From: Bacteroidales bacterium
Lineage (GTDB): Bacteria; Bacteroidota; Bacteroidia; Bacteroidales; Tenuifilaceae
Length of the DNA stretch: 64,000 nucleotides
Direction: 5' to 3'
Assembly: GCA_013141385.1 (NCBI GenBank)
Contig: JABFRB010000016.1
Coordinates: 288,080-352,079 of the forward strand
Part shown: in pieces, positions 38,486 through 48,300 of the stretch
Layout: every line of letters begins with the position of its first letter
How positions within the stretch are numbered: the first letter of the stretch is position 1
Position numbers and translations under genes: made by a program
The notes under the pieces: generated by a model
Seen by the model: only the letters and a program-made list of their open reading frames with translations
Database searches by the model: none
Told to the model about the DNA's origin: nothing

Positions 38486-38799
38486 CAATGACTTTGTTGT
38501 TAATTTATTATTACTGATATAACAGAGATTATTGATAAATATATGTAAAGATAATAATACAAGAAATCCGATACGATTTTTTAATTACAATAACAACACA
38601 AGATTTAATTCTTTATGTGTTTGAATTAAAAATCTAACCAAAACCAATTATAATTAACATCATGTTATATGGCTATTTGATAACATTTTTAACAACTAAA
38701 TTAGTTAATTGTTTTGAAGTCTGATTTTAAAAAAGCAGGAATATTTCTTACTAATTTAACAGCCTCTAAAACGACAAAAGATTCAACAAGGAATAATTT
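38486..38799. other. Intergenic region, nothing recognised
   Basis: About 310 bp of AT-rich DNA between divergent genes, with no promoter matching TAnnTTTG and no RNA-like structure noticed. Confidence 0.4.
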
Positions 38800-40188
38800 A
38801 TGTATACCATCATCGATATTGAGACTACTGGTGTGAGTCCTCAGCGTGATAAAATTACAGAGATTGCCGTATATGTTCACGATGGTACTAAGATTATTAA
38901 TGAATTCACAACGCTAATTAATCCTGAGAGAGCTATACCTTATTATATATCACAGATGACTGGGATTACCGATGATATGGTTGTGGATGCTCCACGCTTT
39001 TTTGAAGTTGCTCGTAAAATAGTTGATCTTACCGAAGGGATGATTTTTGTAGCGCATAATGCACCATTCGACTATCGTTTTATTCAAAGCGAGTTTAAGC
39101 AGCTAGGTTTCGATTTTGAACGTCAGACCCTTTGCACTGTTAGGCTAAGCAGAAAATTAATTCCAGGAAAATCGTCATATAGCCTTGGAAATCTATGTCA
39201 AAATTTAGGCATTAGAATTGAAGATAGACACCGTGCCGCAGGAGATGCATTAGCAACCGTAAAACTTTTAGAACTTTTACTTAAAATCAGTAACGAAACA
39301 CAATCAAGCATAATTAGCACTACTCCTGATCGAAAAGGACTTCACCCCAATCTAGATCTTAGTTTGCTATCTAAAATACCAGAGAAAACAGGCGTTTACT
39401 ACCTTTACGATGAAAGAGGCGTACTAATTTACGTTGGTAAAAGCATAAATATTCGTCAGAGGGTTCTCCAGCACTTGGGATCAACTAAATCAAATCGTGC
39501 GGCAGAAATGCGAGGTAGAGTAGTTGATATCAGTTTTGAAATAACTGGAAGCGAGTTAATTGCTCTCCTTCTTGAAACCGAAGAGATTAAAAGGAACAAA
39601 CCAGTATTCAATCGTTTAGGGAGAAGAACAGGTAATAGGCTAGGACTATTTAGTTACGAAAATGAGAATGGTTATTTGTGCTTAATAATCAAACGGATGA
39701 TTTCCAAGGATGGAATCCCTTTAACATCTTTCTCTAATACCGATGAATCAAGGGAGTTTCTTGAACGGCTAATGGAAAAATACGACTTATGTCAAAAACT
39801 ATGCAACCTATACTCATCTGGTGGAGCATGTTTTCACTATGAGATTAAAAGGTGTTCTGGTGCTTGTATTGGCGAAGAACCTGCTGATGTATACAATCTC
39901 CGAGTTCAAAAAGCTATCGAAAGCATTGGGTTATCCTCAAAGAGTTTTTTACTTTTCGATAAGGGTCGAAATGATTCCGAAAAATCAGTTGTTAAGGTAA
40001 TTAATGGTAAACTAGTTGGTTACGGCTTTTTTGACCCGTCGAGCATAGATGGGAATCTTTCATTGCTCGATGATATTATTTCTCCATGCTCCGACAACCG
40101 AGATGCTCAGTCAATAATCCGGTCATTTTTAGGTAAAGCCAAACAGGGATCTGTGCTGTATTTTAATGCGGAATTCCAGGTAGATTGA
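38800..40188 (+). CDS. DnaQ-like exonuclease fused to UvrC-type GIY-YIG nuclease
   Basis: 462 residues. The N-terminal DEDDh exonuclease (1-165) has ExoI IIDIETTG, ExoII VAHNAPFDYRF and ExoIII HRAAGDA. After a linker, a GIY-YIG domain (205-285) begins GVYYLYDERGVLIYVGKS. The remaining part is like the central region of UvrC and Cho. The combination resembles the DnaQ-UvrC-like fusions of other bacteria, thought to act in excision repair or error removal. Its last 26 bp overlap the 3-prime end of the convergent dgt gene. Confidence 0.88.
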   Translation: MYTIIDIETTGVSPQRDKITEIAVYVHDGTKIINEFTTLINPERAIPYYISQMTGITDDMVVDAPRFFEVARKIVDLTEGMIFVAHNAPFDYRFIQSEFKQLGFDFERQTLCTVRLSRKLIPGKSSYSLGNLCQNLGIRIEDRHRAAGDALATVKLLELLLKISNETQSSIISTTPDRKGLHPNLDLSLLSKIPEKTGVYYLYDERGVLIYVGKSINIRQRVLQHLGSTKSNRAAEMRGRVVDISFEITGSELIALLLETEEIKRNKPVFNRLGRRTGNRLGLFSYENENGYLCLIIKRMISKDGIPLTSFSNTDESREFLERLMEKYDLCQKLCNLYSSGGACFHYEIKRCSGACIGEEPADVYNLRVQKAIESIGLSSKSFLLFDKGRNDSEKSVVKVINGKLVGYGFFDPSSIDGNLSLLDDIISPCSDNRDAQSIIRSFLGKAKQGSVLYFNAEFQVD

Positions 40189-41512
40189 TTCCCTGTAATA
40201 CCCTAAATTGTTCTAGTGCGTATAAATCCGTCATTCCAGAGATATAATCTAAAACAGACATTAGCTTCTGGTAATTTGAGCCATCGTTACATCTGAACTG
40301 TTCGGGGAGGAGTCTTAATGTCTTTGCATTGTATACTCCTTTAGGTTCAATAATTGCTTTACAGAAATTATCAAGCAGTACACCTAAAATTCTATAACCA
40401 CCAAGTTCAATTTCAATAACCGTTTTGTGGTTATATATTTGCTCAATTGATATCTCCTTGACCTTTTTCATAGCAGATAGAGAGGAATCATCAATGCAAT
40501 CAATTAGCGATGGCACTTGTACTCCGTTGATTATTTGATCATAGTTATCGGAAAAAACCTTAGCACAATCATTAATTAATTTGCTTATTACCAAAGCCCT
40601 CAAAAATGATATTTGTTCGTTGGTATCGGTTACCTCTTTAAGAGTTTTGCTAATTTTATCAATTTCACTCGAATTTTTCTTCGAATCGAAAAAGTTTAAA
40701 TAGAGTTCTTTAACGAGGTTGGTTGAAATAATACCAAGTTTATGTGCATCCTCAATATCCATTATTTGGTAGCAAATATCATCGGCTGCTTCGACCATGT
40801 ATACGAGAGGATGACGAACAAAGCCAGAAGCATCTCCTTCTTTTTGAATTAAGCCCAGGCGATTGGCTATCCTCGAAAATATTTCCTCTTCCGATTGAAA
40901 GAACCCAAACTTTTTGCCCTTTGATGAGGATGGATACGGATATTTAACAAGCGAAGCAAGTGTAGCATAGCTAAGCCGAAACCCACCACTCCTACGGCCT
41001 TTCAGTTGTTGCGTAAGCAAACGGAAAGCATTAGCATTCCCTTCGTATCGGGTTAAATCCAACCACTCCTTATCGCTTAAAAGGTGTTTGTAAAAATCAG
41101 TTTGGTCTATAAAATATTTTTTTATTGCCTCTTCTCCGCTATGCCCAAACGGGGGATTTCCTAAATCGTGGGCTAAACTGGCAGTTGAAACGATTATTGG
41201 AATTTCAGTAATCAGATCAAAATTCAGATCGTCCTCTTTTTGTTTGATGATGTTCACAAGGATACTCCCCAATGTTCGACCAACACTTGCAACCTCTAAA
41301 CTATGTGTTAAACGATTGTGAACGAACACGCTTCCTGGTAATGGGAATACCTGAGTTTTATTTTGTAGCCTGCGAAATGGGGAGGAGAAAATAATCCTAT
41401 CGTAATCGCGCTGAAATTGAGATCTTGCATAACCCGAATCCAAGACGTTTTCGCTTTCTGCTCCCAACCTCAGAGGATTAAGGAGTTTATCCCATGTCAT
41501 CAAATGCTTCAT
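40163..41512 (-). CDS. dgt: Deoxyguanosinetriphosphate triphosphohydrolase
   Basis: Hydrolyses dGTP to deoxyguanosine and triphosphate, controlling dNTP pools. 449 residues with the dGTPase N-terminal signature SPFRRLQNKTQVFPL and NRLTHSLEV (first HD-family His). The HD pair lies in ASLAHDLGNPPFGHSGE, and a downstream Asp in VEAADDICYQIMDIEDA. Length fits the type-1 bacterial dGTPase. It is preceded by a terminator (41525-41558) of the upstream sensor gene. Confidence 0.92.
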   Translation of the reverse strand: MKHLMTWDKLLNPLRLGAESENVLDSGYARSQFQRDYDRIIFSSPFRRLQNKTQVFPLPGSVFVHNRLTHSLEVASVGRTLGSILVNIIKQKEDDLNFDLITEIPIIVSTASLAHDLGNPPFGHSGEEAIKKYFIDQTDFYKHLLSDKEWLDLTRYEGNANAFRLLTQQLKGRRSGGFRLSYATLASLVKYPYPSSSKGKKFGFFQSEEEIFSRIANRLGLIQKEGDASGFVRHPLVYMVEAADDICYQIMDIEDAHKLGIISTNLVKELYLNFFDSKKNSSEIDKISKTLKEVTDTNEQISFLRALVISKLINDCAKVFSDNYDQIINGVQVPSLIDCIDDSSLSAMKKVKEISIEQIYNHKTVIEIELGGYRILGVLLDNFCKAIIEPKGVYNAKTLRLLPEQFRCNDGSNYQKLMSVLDYISGMTDLYALEQFRVLQGINLPGIPH

Positions 41513-41524
41513 TGCGGTGTTTTT

Positions 41525-41558
41525 AAAAAATCAAGGCTCAAATGGATGTCTGAGCCTT
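41525..41558 (-). terminator. Rho-independent terminator after the 920-aa sensor gene
   Basis: On the minus strand, stem AAGGCTCA (41558-41551) / TGAGCCTT (41540-41533) with a 10-nt loop, followed by GA and a run of six T (41530-41525). It lies between the sensor stop and the dgt start. Confidence 0.85.
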
Positions 41559-41586
41559 AATGTATGCAATTATAACTTTACGATAT

Positions 41587-44349
41587 TTATTTTTTACTAA
41601 CGATATTTGCGGTTTTGATAATCTTATACACTTCACCGTTTTCATCTGCCAGCGGAGTATACGTTTCCTCCGAAGTATATGATTTATTGTTTATTGTAAA
41701 TTTGTTGGTTGTCTTTAAGACAATTCCATTACGCAGATCGTTCCAAAACTTATCATTTTCAGTCTTTTGCTTTTCAGTAAACTCCATTTTATCAGAATGA
41801 TGAGTTCCAACTAGTTCATTAGAGGTTACTCCTAACAGATCCAAGTAATGATTATTAATATAAGTAATATACCCTTTAGGATCATATTCAACTATATAAA
41901 TAGAGTTACTAATTGCGTCGATATAGTTTTGCATATCCAAAAACCTCTGTGATGCAATCTTATTTGCTTCAATCAGTTCTTCTTCTAAATGTTTTGTGTC
42001 TGATATGTCAAATTGAATACTTAATAAGCCCGTTTTTCCTGTATTGGGTATTATAAATGGCAGTTTTGTCGTTCTTAAGTACTTTTTCTTAAGCCCACTT
42101 GTATCCTCAAAGATATATGTCTGACTACCCTTTTCCATAATTTCTATCTCTTGCTTCCTCCAGTTATCGACATCTTCTCCACGGTGATTGTCATAATCGG
42201 TCGTTCCAATAATTTCATCAATGGATTTATTGTAGCCAGCAGCAACATGAGAGTTGGCAATTAAAAATACGCCATTTTCGTCTTTTAGAGATATTTTAGC
42301 AGGAATTGAATTTAGTAACTCTGTAAGTAATTTGCGATTTTCTTCATGTTTTTTCAAAGTATCCTGCATACGCAAAGCATCATCCTGCTTTAAACGCTCC
42401 ATTTCTTCTTGAGTAGATTGAAGTTCCTCCATGTTTTGCCTCATCTCTTCTTCTTGAGCGGACATTTCTTCTGCTTGCTGCTGAGTTCTTGAAAGCAATA
42501 ATGTGGTTCTTATGTTTGTCCTTGCAGATGTTAGTGTTGATGCAATACTTTGTGCCAATTTTTCTACAAACTCAATCTTAAACTCCTCAATCTCAGAGAA
42601 AGAGGCAATTTCTAAAACTCCAAGTACTTTTTCTTCAATTAGTAAAGGAACTATAAGCAAACAACGTGGACGTGCTTCACCTAAGCCAGAAGTAACCTGA
42701 ATGTAATTTTCAGGTATTTCTGTTAGATAAATCGTTTGTTTTTCCAATGCACAAGCGCCAACCAATCCTTCGCCTAGAAGTATTTGTTTTTTTAAGTATT
42801 TGTGACGATTGAAAGCAAATGCTGATAATAGTTCAAAATGAACATCTCCAGATATGTCATCATTATAAATGAAAACACCACCCTGATTTGCATCGAGATA
42901 ATGTACTAAATTCTTGATTATATCAGCCGCAAGTAATTCAAGTTTATCATTATTTTGACGAAGTATATCGCTGAATTTAGCTAATCCTTCATTTGTCCAC
43001 CTACGTTTTTCGTCTTCAATCTTTCGTTTTTCCTCCTCAAGTTTTGCTTTCTTAAGGCTTTCTCGCATATTAATTAACGATTTTCCTAACGTATCTTCTT
43101 CACTTAAAAGATCTAGATCAACATTTAGATCTCCAGCACCTATTCTTTCGGCAAAGTCGGTCTTTTGGGAAAGTCCCTTAATGTTGATATTAAGATAATT
43201 GAACATCTTCCCCATTTCGTCTTTTTGATCATCCGAATAAATCATTCCTAAATCAGCATGGCCAAAAGAAATTCGTTGTAAAGTATTAACAATACGAGTA
43301 ATTGGAGAAATAATAAATTTTTTTGAAAAGATGTATGTGATAATTAAAAGTATTGTAATTCCTATTAATCCAATGATAATTGACTCCCAAAAAGTAAAGA
43401 CAGAAGATCTTACAACCTCTGACTTTGGAACTACCGTTACCAAAGACCATGGCATTTTGCTTTTCCCAACAATAATTGGTTTTACCGAAAAAAAGGAGGT
43501 TACACCATTAACATCAGATGCTGTAAAGAAAGCAGATTCGCCTGAAGAAATCTTGTCAGTTACATCATTTTTAGTGAATATACTTTCATAATCTTCAAGG
43601 GCGTTTTGACCTATTTTTTCTTTATCGGGATGTGCAATATATTTAATATTATTAGATAGTAGGAATGCGTAACTATTTTCATATGGCTTAATAAGTCTGA
43701 TATCATTATAATACCTTGATAATTCAATGTCAATACCTATAACTCCTATAAAACGTCCATCAACTAAATTCGAAACAACTATACTTGTTATTAAAAACTG
43801 ATTCTTGCTATCACTGGTGAAACTAAAAAAGTAAGGATCCTCAAGACTTTCCGATTTATCTCTTTTTATTCTAGCATAATCAACAGGATCTCCACTAACG
43901 CTTCCAATTTCAGTACCATGTTTTATTTGCCCCTTCTCGCGCCAGTAATAACACCTATAACGACCATAATCTTTTTTGTAAGTAAGATCAATGTAGTTTA
44001 ACTCCCAACTATCCCAAACAGAAAGAAGGTCTGGATTTTTAATTAGAGTCTCCTCATATAGTTTAGCAAAAAGTTCTTTCCATTTATCTTCTGAGAGAAG
44101 TTTGTGTACTTGAATTGAGTTTGAAAGAGTACGAGCTATAAAAAGGTCTTTCTCTAGAGAACCCTTAATTTTCGAAGCATGATAATCCGCAACTACATTG
44201 ATATGTTTAATTGCATCATTAATAGAGTCTTTTCTGGATTTTAGGGCTATGTTTCCAACTGTAAAAATGAAAACAATAGTAGACGCTCCGATAACCATCG
44301 AAAGAATTTTTTGCTGTAGCGATAGCTTTTCGAATACATTAATCTTCAT
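41587..44349 (-). CDS. Cache-HAMP-GAF-PAS-PAS sensor protein without output domain (920 aa)
   Basis: Paralogue of the 780-residue sensor with one more PAS domain. Helix 1 about 12-32, dCache 40-305 (PYENSYAFLLSNN, GVIGIDIELS), helix 2 about 318-342, HAMP, GAF about 455-605, coiled coil with EEMRQNMEELQSTQEEMER, then PAS 668-785 and PAS 790-915. No kinase, cyclase or GGDEF follows. The shared HAMP-GAF-coiled-coil core suggests the coiled coil itself is the interaction surface. It lies 93 bp after the UspA gene, separated by a terminator. Confidence 0.83.
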   Translation of the reverse strand: MKINVFEKLSLQQKILSMVIGASTIVFIFTVGNIALKSRKDSINDAIKHINVVADYHASKIKGSLEKDLFIARTLSNSIQVHKLLSEDKWKELFAKLYEETLIKNPDLLSVWDSWELNYIDLTYKKDYGRYRCYYWREKGQIKHGTEIGSVSGDPVDYARIKRDKSESLEDPYFFSFTSDSKNQFLITSIVVSNLVDGRFIGVIGIDIELSRYYNDIRLIKPYENSYAFLLSNNIKYIAHPDKEKIGQNALEDYESIFTKNDVTDKISSGESAFFTASDVNGVTSFFSVKPIIVGKSKMPWSLVTVVPKSEVVRSSVFTFWESIIIGLIGITILLIITYIFSKKFIISPITRIVNTLQRISFGHADLGMIYSDDQKDEMGKMFNYLNINIKGLSQKTDFAERIGAGDLNVDLDLLSEEDTLGKSLINMRESLKKAKLEEEKRKIEDEKRRWTNEGLAKFSDILRQNNDKLELLAADIIKNLVHYLDANQGGVFIYNDDISGDVHFELLSAFAFNRHKYLKKQILLGEGLVGACALEKQTIYLTEIPENYIQVTSGLGEARPRCLLIVPLLIEEKVLGVLEIASFSEIEEFKIEFVEKLAQSIASTLTSARTNIRTTLLLSRTQQQAEEMSAQEEEMRQNMEELQSTQEEMERLKQDDALRMQDTLKKHEENRKLLTELLNSIPAKISLKDENGVFLIANSHVAAGYNKSIDEIIGTTDYDNHRGEDVDNWRKQEIEIMEKGSQTYIFEDTSGLKKKYLRTTKLPFIIPNTGKTGLLSIQFDISDTKHLEEELIEANKIASQRFLDMQNYIDAISNSIYIVEYDPKGYITYINNHYLDLLGVTSNELVGTHHSDKMEFTEKQKTENDKFWNDLRNGIVLKTTNKFTINNKSYTSEETYTPLADENGEVYKIIKTANIVSKK

Positions 44350-44371
44350 ACTAAAGCCTTTTAAAAGTTAT

Positions 44372-44395
44372 AAAAAAAGCATCTTGGAGGATGCT
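44372..44395 (-). terminator. Rho-independent terminator after the cyclase-UspA operon
   Basis: Minus-strand stem AGCATC (44395-44390) / GATGCT (44383-44378), 6-nt loop, followed by a run of six T (44377-44372). It separates the UspA gene from the downstream sensor gene. Confidence 0.7.
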
Positions 44396-44442
44396 GTTGG
44401 ATAAAACCCTACCCTAAAAAGAGCATTTAGATGTTTTAGGAA

Positions 44443-45288
44443 CTAATAAAAACTTTGGTATTTACGAGTCCTTGGGTTTACACACATTACAGGAACAGTG
44501 GTTGTTCCTTGTTTATTGTTCTGAACATAAACATCATATTTATCGGCCATAATAAGGATAAGATCAGCATCAATATTTTGAGCAAACCTGAACACCTCAT
44601 CACGAAAATCGCTTTTTTTCTTTGCCGTTTTTATACCGTATATGATTTTGTTCCCATCAAGCATCTTTTTTGTAAAATAGATGTTGTTGGCCATGTGCTT
44701 CTTTTTCCCTTCGTCGTAAATAAATGGTTTTATTAAGTTGATGTTACATTTATAATACTTAGATAGATATATTATCCAATGAACTGTTTCTTTGTATTTT
44801 CTGTCATGATCTAGAGGAACAACAATCTCAATATAGTGACTATGTGCAGGAGGTCCATCAATGATAATAAATGGGATGGTGAAATTTTTTATCACCATGT
44901 TTTTGAGAAAATTCGGAGCTTGGTACTGCTTTTTACCGTAGTTGTATATTTTTGACGATACAATTAGGTTAAAGTTAATATCACCAGTTGTAATAAGATC
45001 CTTAACAAGTTTCCGTGGATGTCCTTCAAGAACAAGGGTTTGAGGTCTAAAGTTGTATTTATTATATATATCTTCAACAACTGCTTCTAGTCTCTTTCTG
45101 GCATCATGTATCTCTTTTTGACTACCTTTTTGATTGAGAAATTGATAGATCAATGTACGGGGAAGAATATGCAATAGCATAATTTCATTCTCACCAGCAG
45201 CAGCAAGCTGAATAGCATGAAGTAAAGCATTATCAGAGCCCTCCGAGAAGTCCCATGGTACAAGTACGACCTTCTTAACACTATCCAT
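44443..45288 (-). CDS. Universal stress protein, two-domain
   Basis: 281 residues with two UspA-like halves. The first begins KKVVLVPWDFSEGSDNALLHAIQLA. The second begins at about residue 150 (YIEIVVPLDHDRKYKE) and has the end DADLILIMADKYD. The glycine-rich ATP-binding G-x2-G-x9-G(S/T) motif is weak in both halves. It is 89 bp downstream of the cyclase-HD gene in the same orientation and probably cotranscribed with it. A second UspA gene lies on the other side of that gene. Confidence 0.85.
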   Translation of the reverse strand: MDSVKKVVLVPWDFSEGSDNALLHAIQLAAAGENEIMLLHILPRTLIYQFLNQKGSQKEIHDARKRLEAVVEDIYNKYNFRPQTLVLEGHPRKLVKDLITTGDINFNLIVSSKIYNYGKKQYQAPNFLKNMVIKNFTIPFIIIDGPPAHSHYIEIVVPLDHDRKYKETVHWIIYLSKYYKCNINLIKPFIYDEGKKKHMANNIYFTKKMLDGNKIIYGIKTAKKKSDFRDEVFRFAQNIDADLILIMADKYDVYVQNNKQGTTTVPVMCVNPRTRKYQSFY

Positions 45289-45377
45289 AAGGAATATTTT
45301 ATTTAGGATACTGCACTTAAAAAATCAGTGTTAAATGTAACAAAAATAATTAAGAAGCGAGAAAAATCAAGGTAAAT

Positions 45378-48300
45378 TTATAATTTATTTTTTTCAATCC
45401 ATTTCTTAATATTCTCAAGTTGGCTGTTTTTATTGACGTTTCGAAGTTTACGAGCGGTGTTAGTAAAATATTGATGTTTTTCAATAAATTTAATTTGTAG
45501 CTCATTCCACTCCTGAATTGTTCCAATTTTGCCATGTTCATGTAACTCCTTATACAACATATTTGAGACTGGAATAAAATCAGTTCTTCCAAGATAGTCC
45601 AAATCTGCATCGCACATTATTGCCTCCAACAAGTTTTTTGGTTTTGGTGGCAGCTTAGTTATCATTATTAGATCCGATATTATTTCAATTTGTCTTTCAG
45701 CGTACTGATACTCTGGAAGTATTTCTCTTGCAAGTTTTACCCCCATTTCTTCGTGAGTATCATAATCTATTAAGTGTCCAGCATCATGAAATAGTGCTGC
45801 CGTTTGAAGTAAAAGTTGCTCCTCTAGGCTTACATTTTCGGAGCGTCCTATCAATTCAACCTGAGTATAAACGTCAACCGTATGCTTTAAATTGTGATAA
45901 TATAAATCTTTTGGTAGTCCCTTCTCAAGTTTTTCAAGAATAAACTCCTCCAAATCGCCGAATCGTAAAAACTGAAGCTGAATTTGAAAATCGTTATTGG
46001 GCTTAAAGCAATCCAAATTGCTAGCGAGGGAGGGTTTAATGCCGTCAACAAAATACATTTCAATATCACCTTTGTTCTTTATGGGCATTTTACCTCTATA
46101 AGTACATAAGAAGTAATCCTGTACGAGCATATGAGTATTACCCGAAATATTTATTTTACCTACCTCCCCAGAGGATTCCATTCGGGATGCAGTATTAACT
46201 GTTGATCCCCATATATCGTATGATAGTTTGTTTCTACCTACAACGCCTGCTATTACTGGACCAGAATCTATTCCTATTCTTAAATCCCAAATATTTTGTC
46301 CAGGATTATGCTGACGGTTAATTTCACGCATGAAGTAAAGCATTTCAATGGCCGCAAGTACTACTTCTACCGGGTTTGTTCTGTTTTTATGAGGGATTCC
46401 GCCTGCACACATGTAGGCATCGCCAATTGTTTTAATTTTTTCGATACGATATTTTTCAACAACAGAATCAAAGTAAAGAAAAAACTTATCGAGTTGATCG
46501 ATTAGATTTTCTGGATTTAGCTCATCTGTAATTTTCGTAAAACCCTGGATATCTGAAAATAAAACGGTAACAATTTTAAACCGCTGGGTAGTCACTTTAC
46601 CAGTTTCTTTCAGTTCGTTTGCAGTTTCACGTGGTAAAACTCTAGCAAGAAGGTTGTCCGTTTTTTCCTTCTCTCTAACTAATTCTTCTGTTCTTCTGTT
46701 TATAATGCTTTCGAGTTTAAAACGCTCTAATGCATGTCTATAATTTCGCCACTGATAAAAAGAGAGAAATGACAGAAGAACAAGTACTATTAACGAAATC
46801 CTAGTAAATTTCGTTTGAAAGAAATCGGGAACAATATTAAAAGTAAACTTAAGCTCAGGAGACTCAAAATCATATACGTTTCGGACCTTTGCTATAACAA
46901 TATATCTACCAGGATTCAAGTCACTTAGTATAAACTTTGAGTTTGTGGTCCATTCTTTCCATTTGGATTCAGTACCCTTAATTTTAATTGAGTATGTGAG
47001 ATTCTTCCAATTGAAGTCATCCAAACTACTTAAAGTAATCTCGATTGTGCGACAATGCTTGATTTTGAATTCAGAAATAGTATTAACAGTTTCAGGAATG
47101 ATACCATTATATAAGGGATGTATTTTATCTCCGTCTTGTGTAGCTATTGACAAAATATATAAACTTGGACGAGTATTGTTTTGACTCCTTATATAATCAG
47201 CAGATATTTTAATCAATCCTTGAGAGGTTGATATCCATCCACAGGAATCAGAGTCTAGAAAAGTAGAGTTTACTTCAAAGGTATTATCTAATGCATAAAG
47301 ATTTTTTTGTTTTAAAAAGCGTCCTTTTTTAAATTCCTTTTCTAGAATTATTGTTTGGTAATTTGGGCGAAACACCGAATGAACATTAACTATTTGCTGC
47401 CCGATGTTCGTTACTCCAATATTCTTCGCAACCCCCGTTTTGAAAGTTTTAACTAATTTATCATTCAATACTGAGAGTGTATCACCATTTATAATAGGCT
47501 GATTATTTTGAGAAACGATTTGCAACGGAGTTAAACAACCTTGGATTGAAGGGTTATTACAGTCAAAAGAATAATTATACCATTTTTGATTATCCAACAT
47601 TAAAAGTAAAAGATTGTCAACACTAAAAAAGTTTACGAAAGAGGAAGAATTATTCCTTTGAATTTCATGTAGCAGGAAAGGAGATGTCAGGGTTGAATAG
47701 TAAATATGACCCTGACTATCTAAGAAAATTGCCTTTGAAGGCGTTGATTTGGTGAAGCAGGTTTTGCTAAAAACCATTGGTTTTGCAGTTATTCTATCTA
47801 CCCTATTATCAGATAATACATATAAACCATTAGATCCAATTGCAAAGAGACGACCCTGATTCTGGGTAAACGCATTGAAATTACCCTCTTCAATTAACTC
47901 GAAAACGCAACTTTTTTTCAAATTTTTTCGAGTATAAAGCCCGTAAGAGGTGGCTATATATAACTGGTTTTTAAATTCGATTGCAGCATTTACAATTCCT
48001 TTAAGGTTTTTCTTGTAGTTAAATAGCTGAACCATGTTAGGTTTGGTGAAGCTAAAGATTTGAGTGGGAGTAATAGCAAAAAAACAGGTATCGTTTGCGG
48101 TACAAATTTCAATAGGTGTGATTGATAAAGAGCCTCCAAAGTCAACAAAACGGTTGACAGATTTGCTTTTAGAATCAATCATTAAAAGACAATTTTTTGA
48201 TGTGGAGATGAAAAAGTAACTACCTGTTGTCCAAACGTTCAAAATAGTTTCACTCGGTTGTAAATAACGATGAATACTACTAAATAGCGATGTGTCTTTG

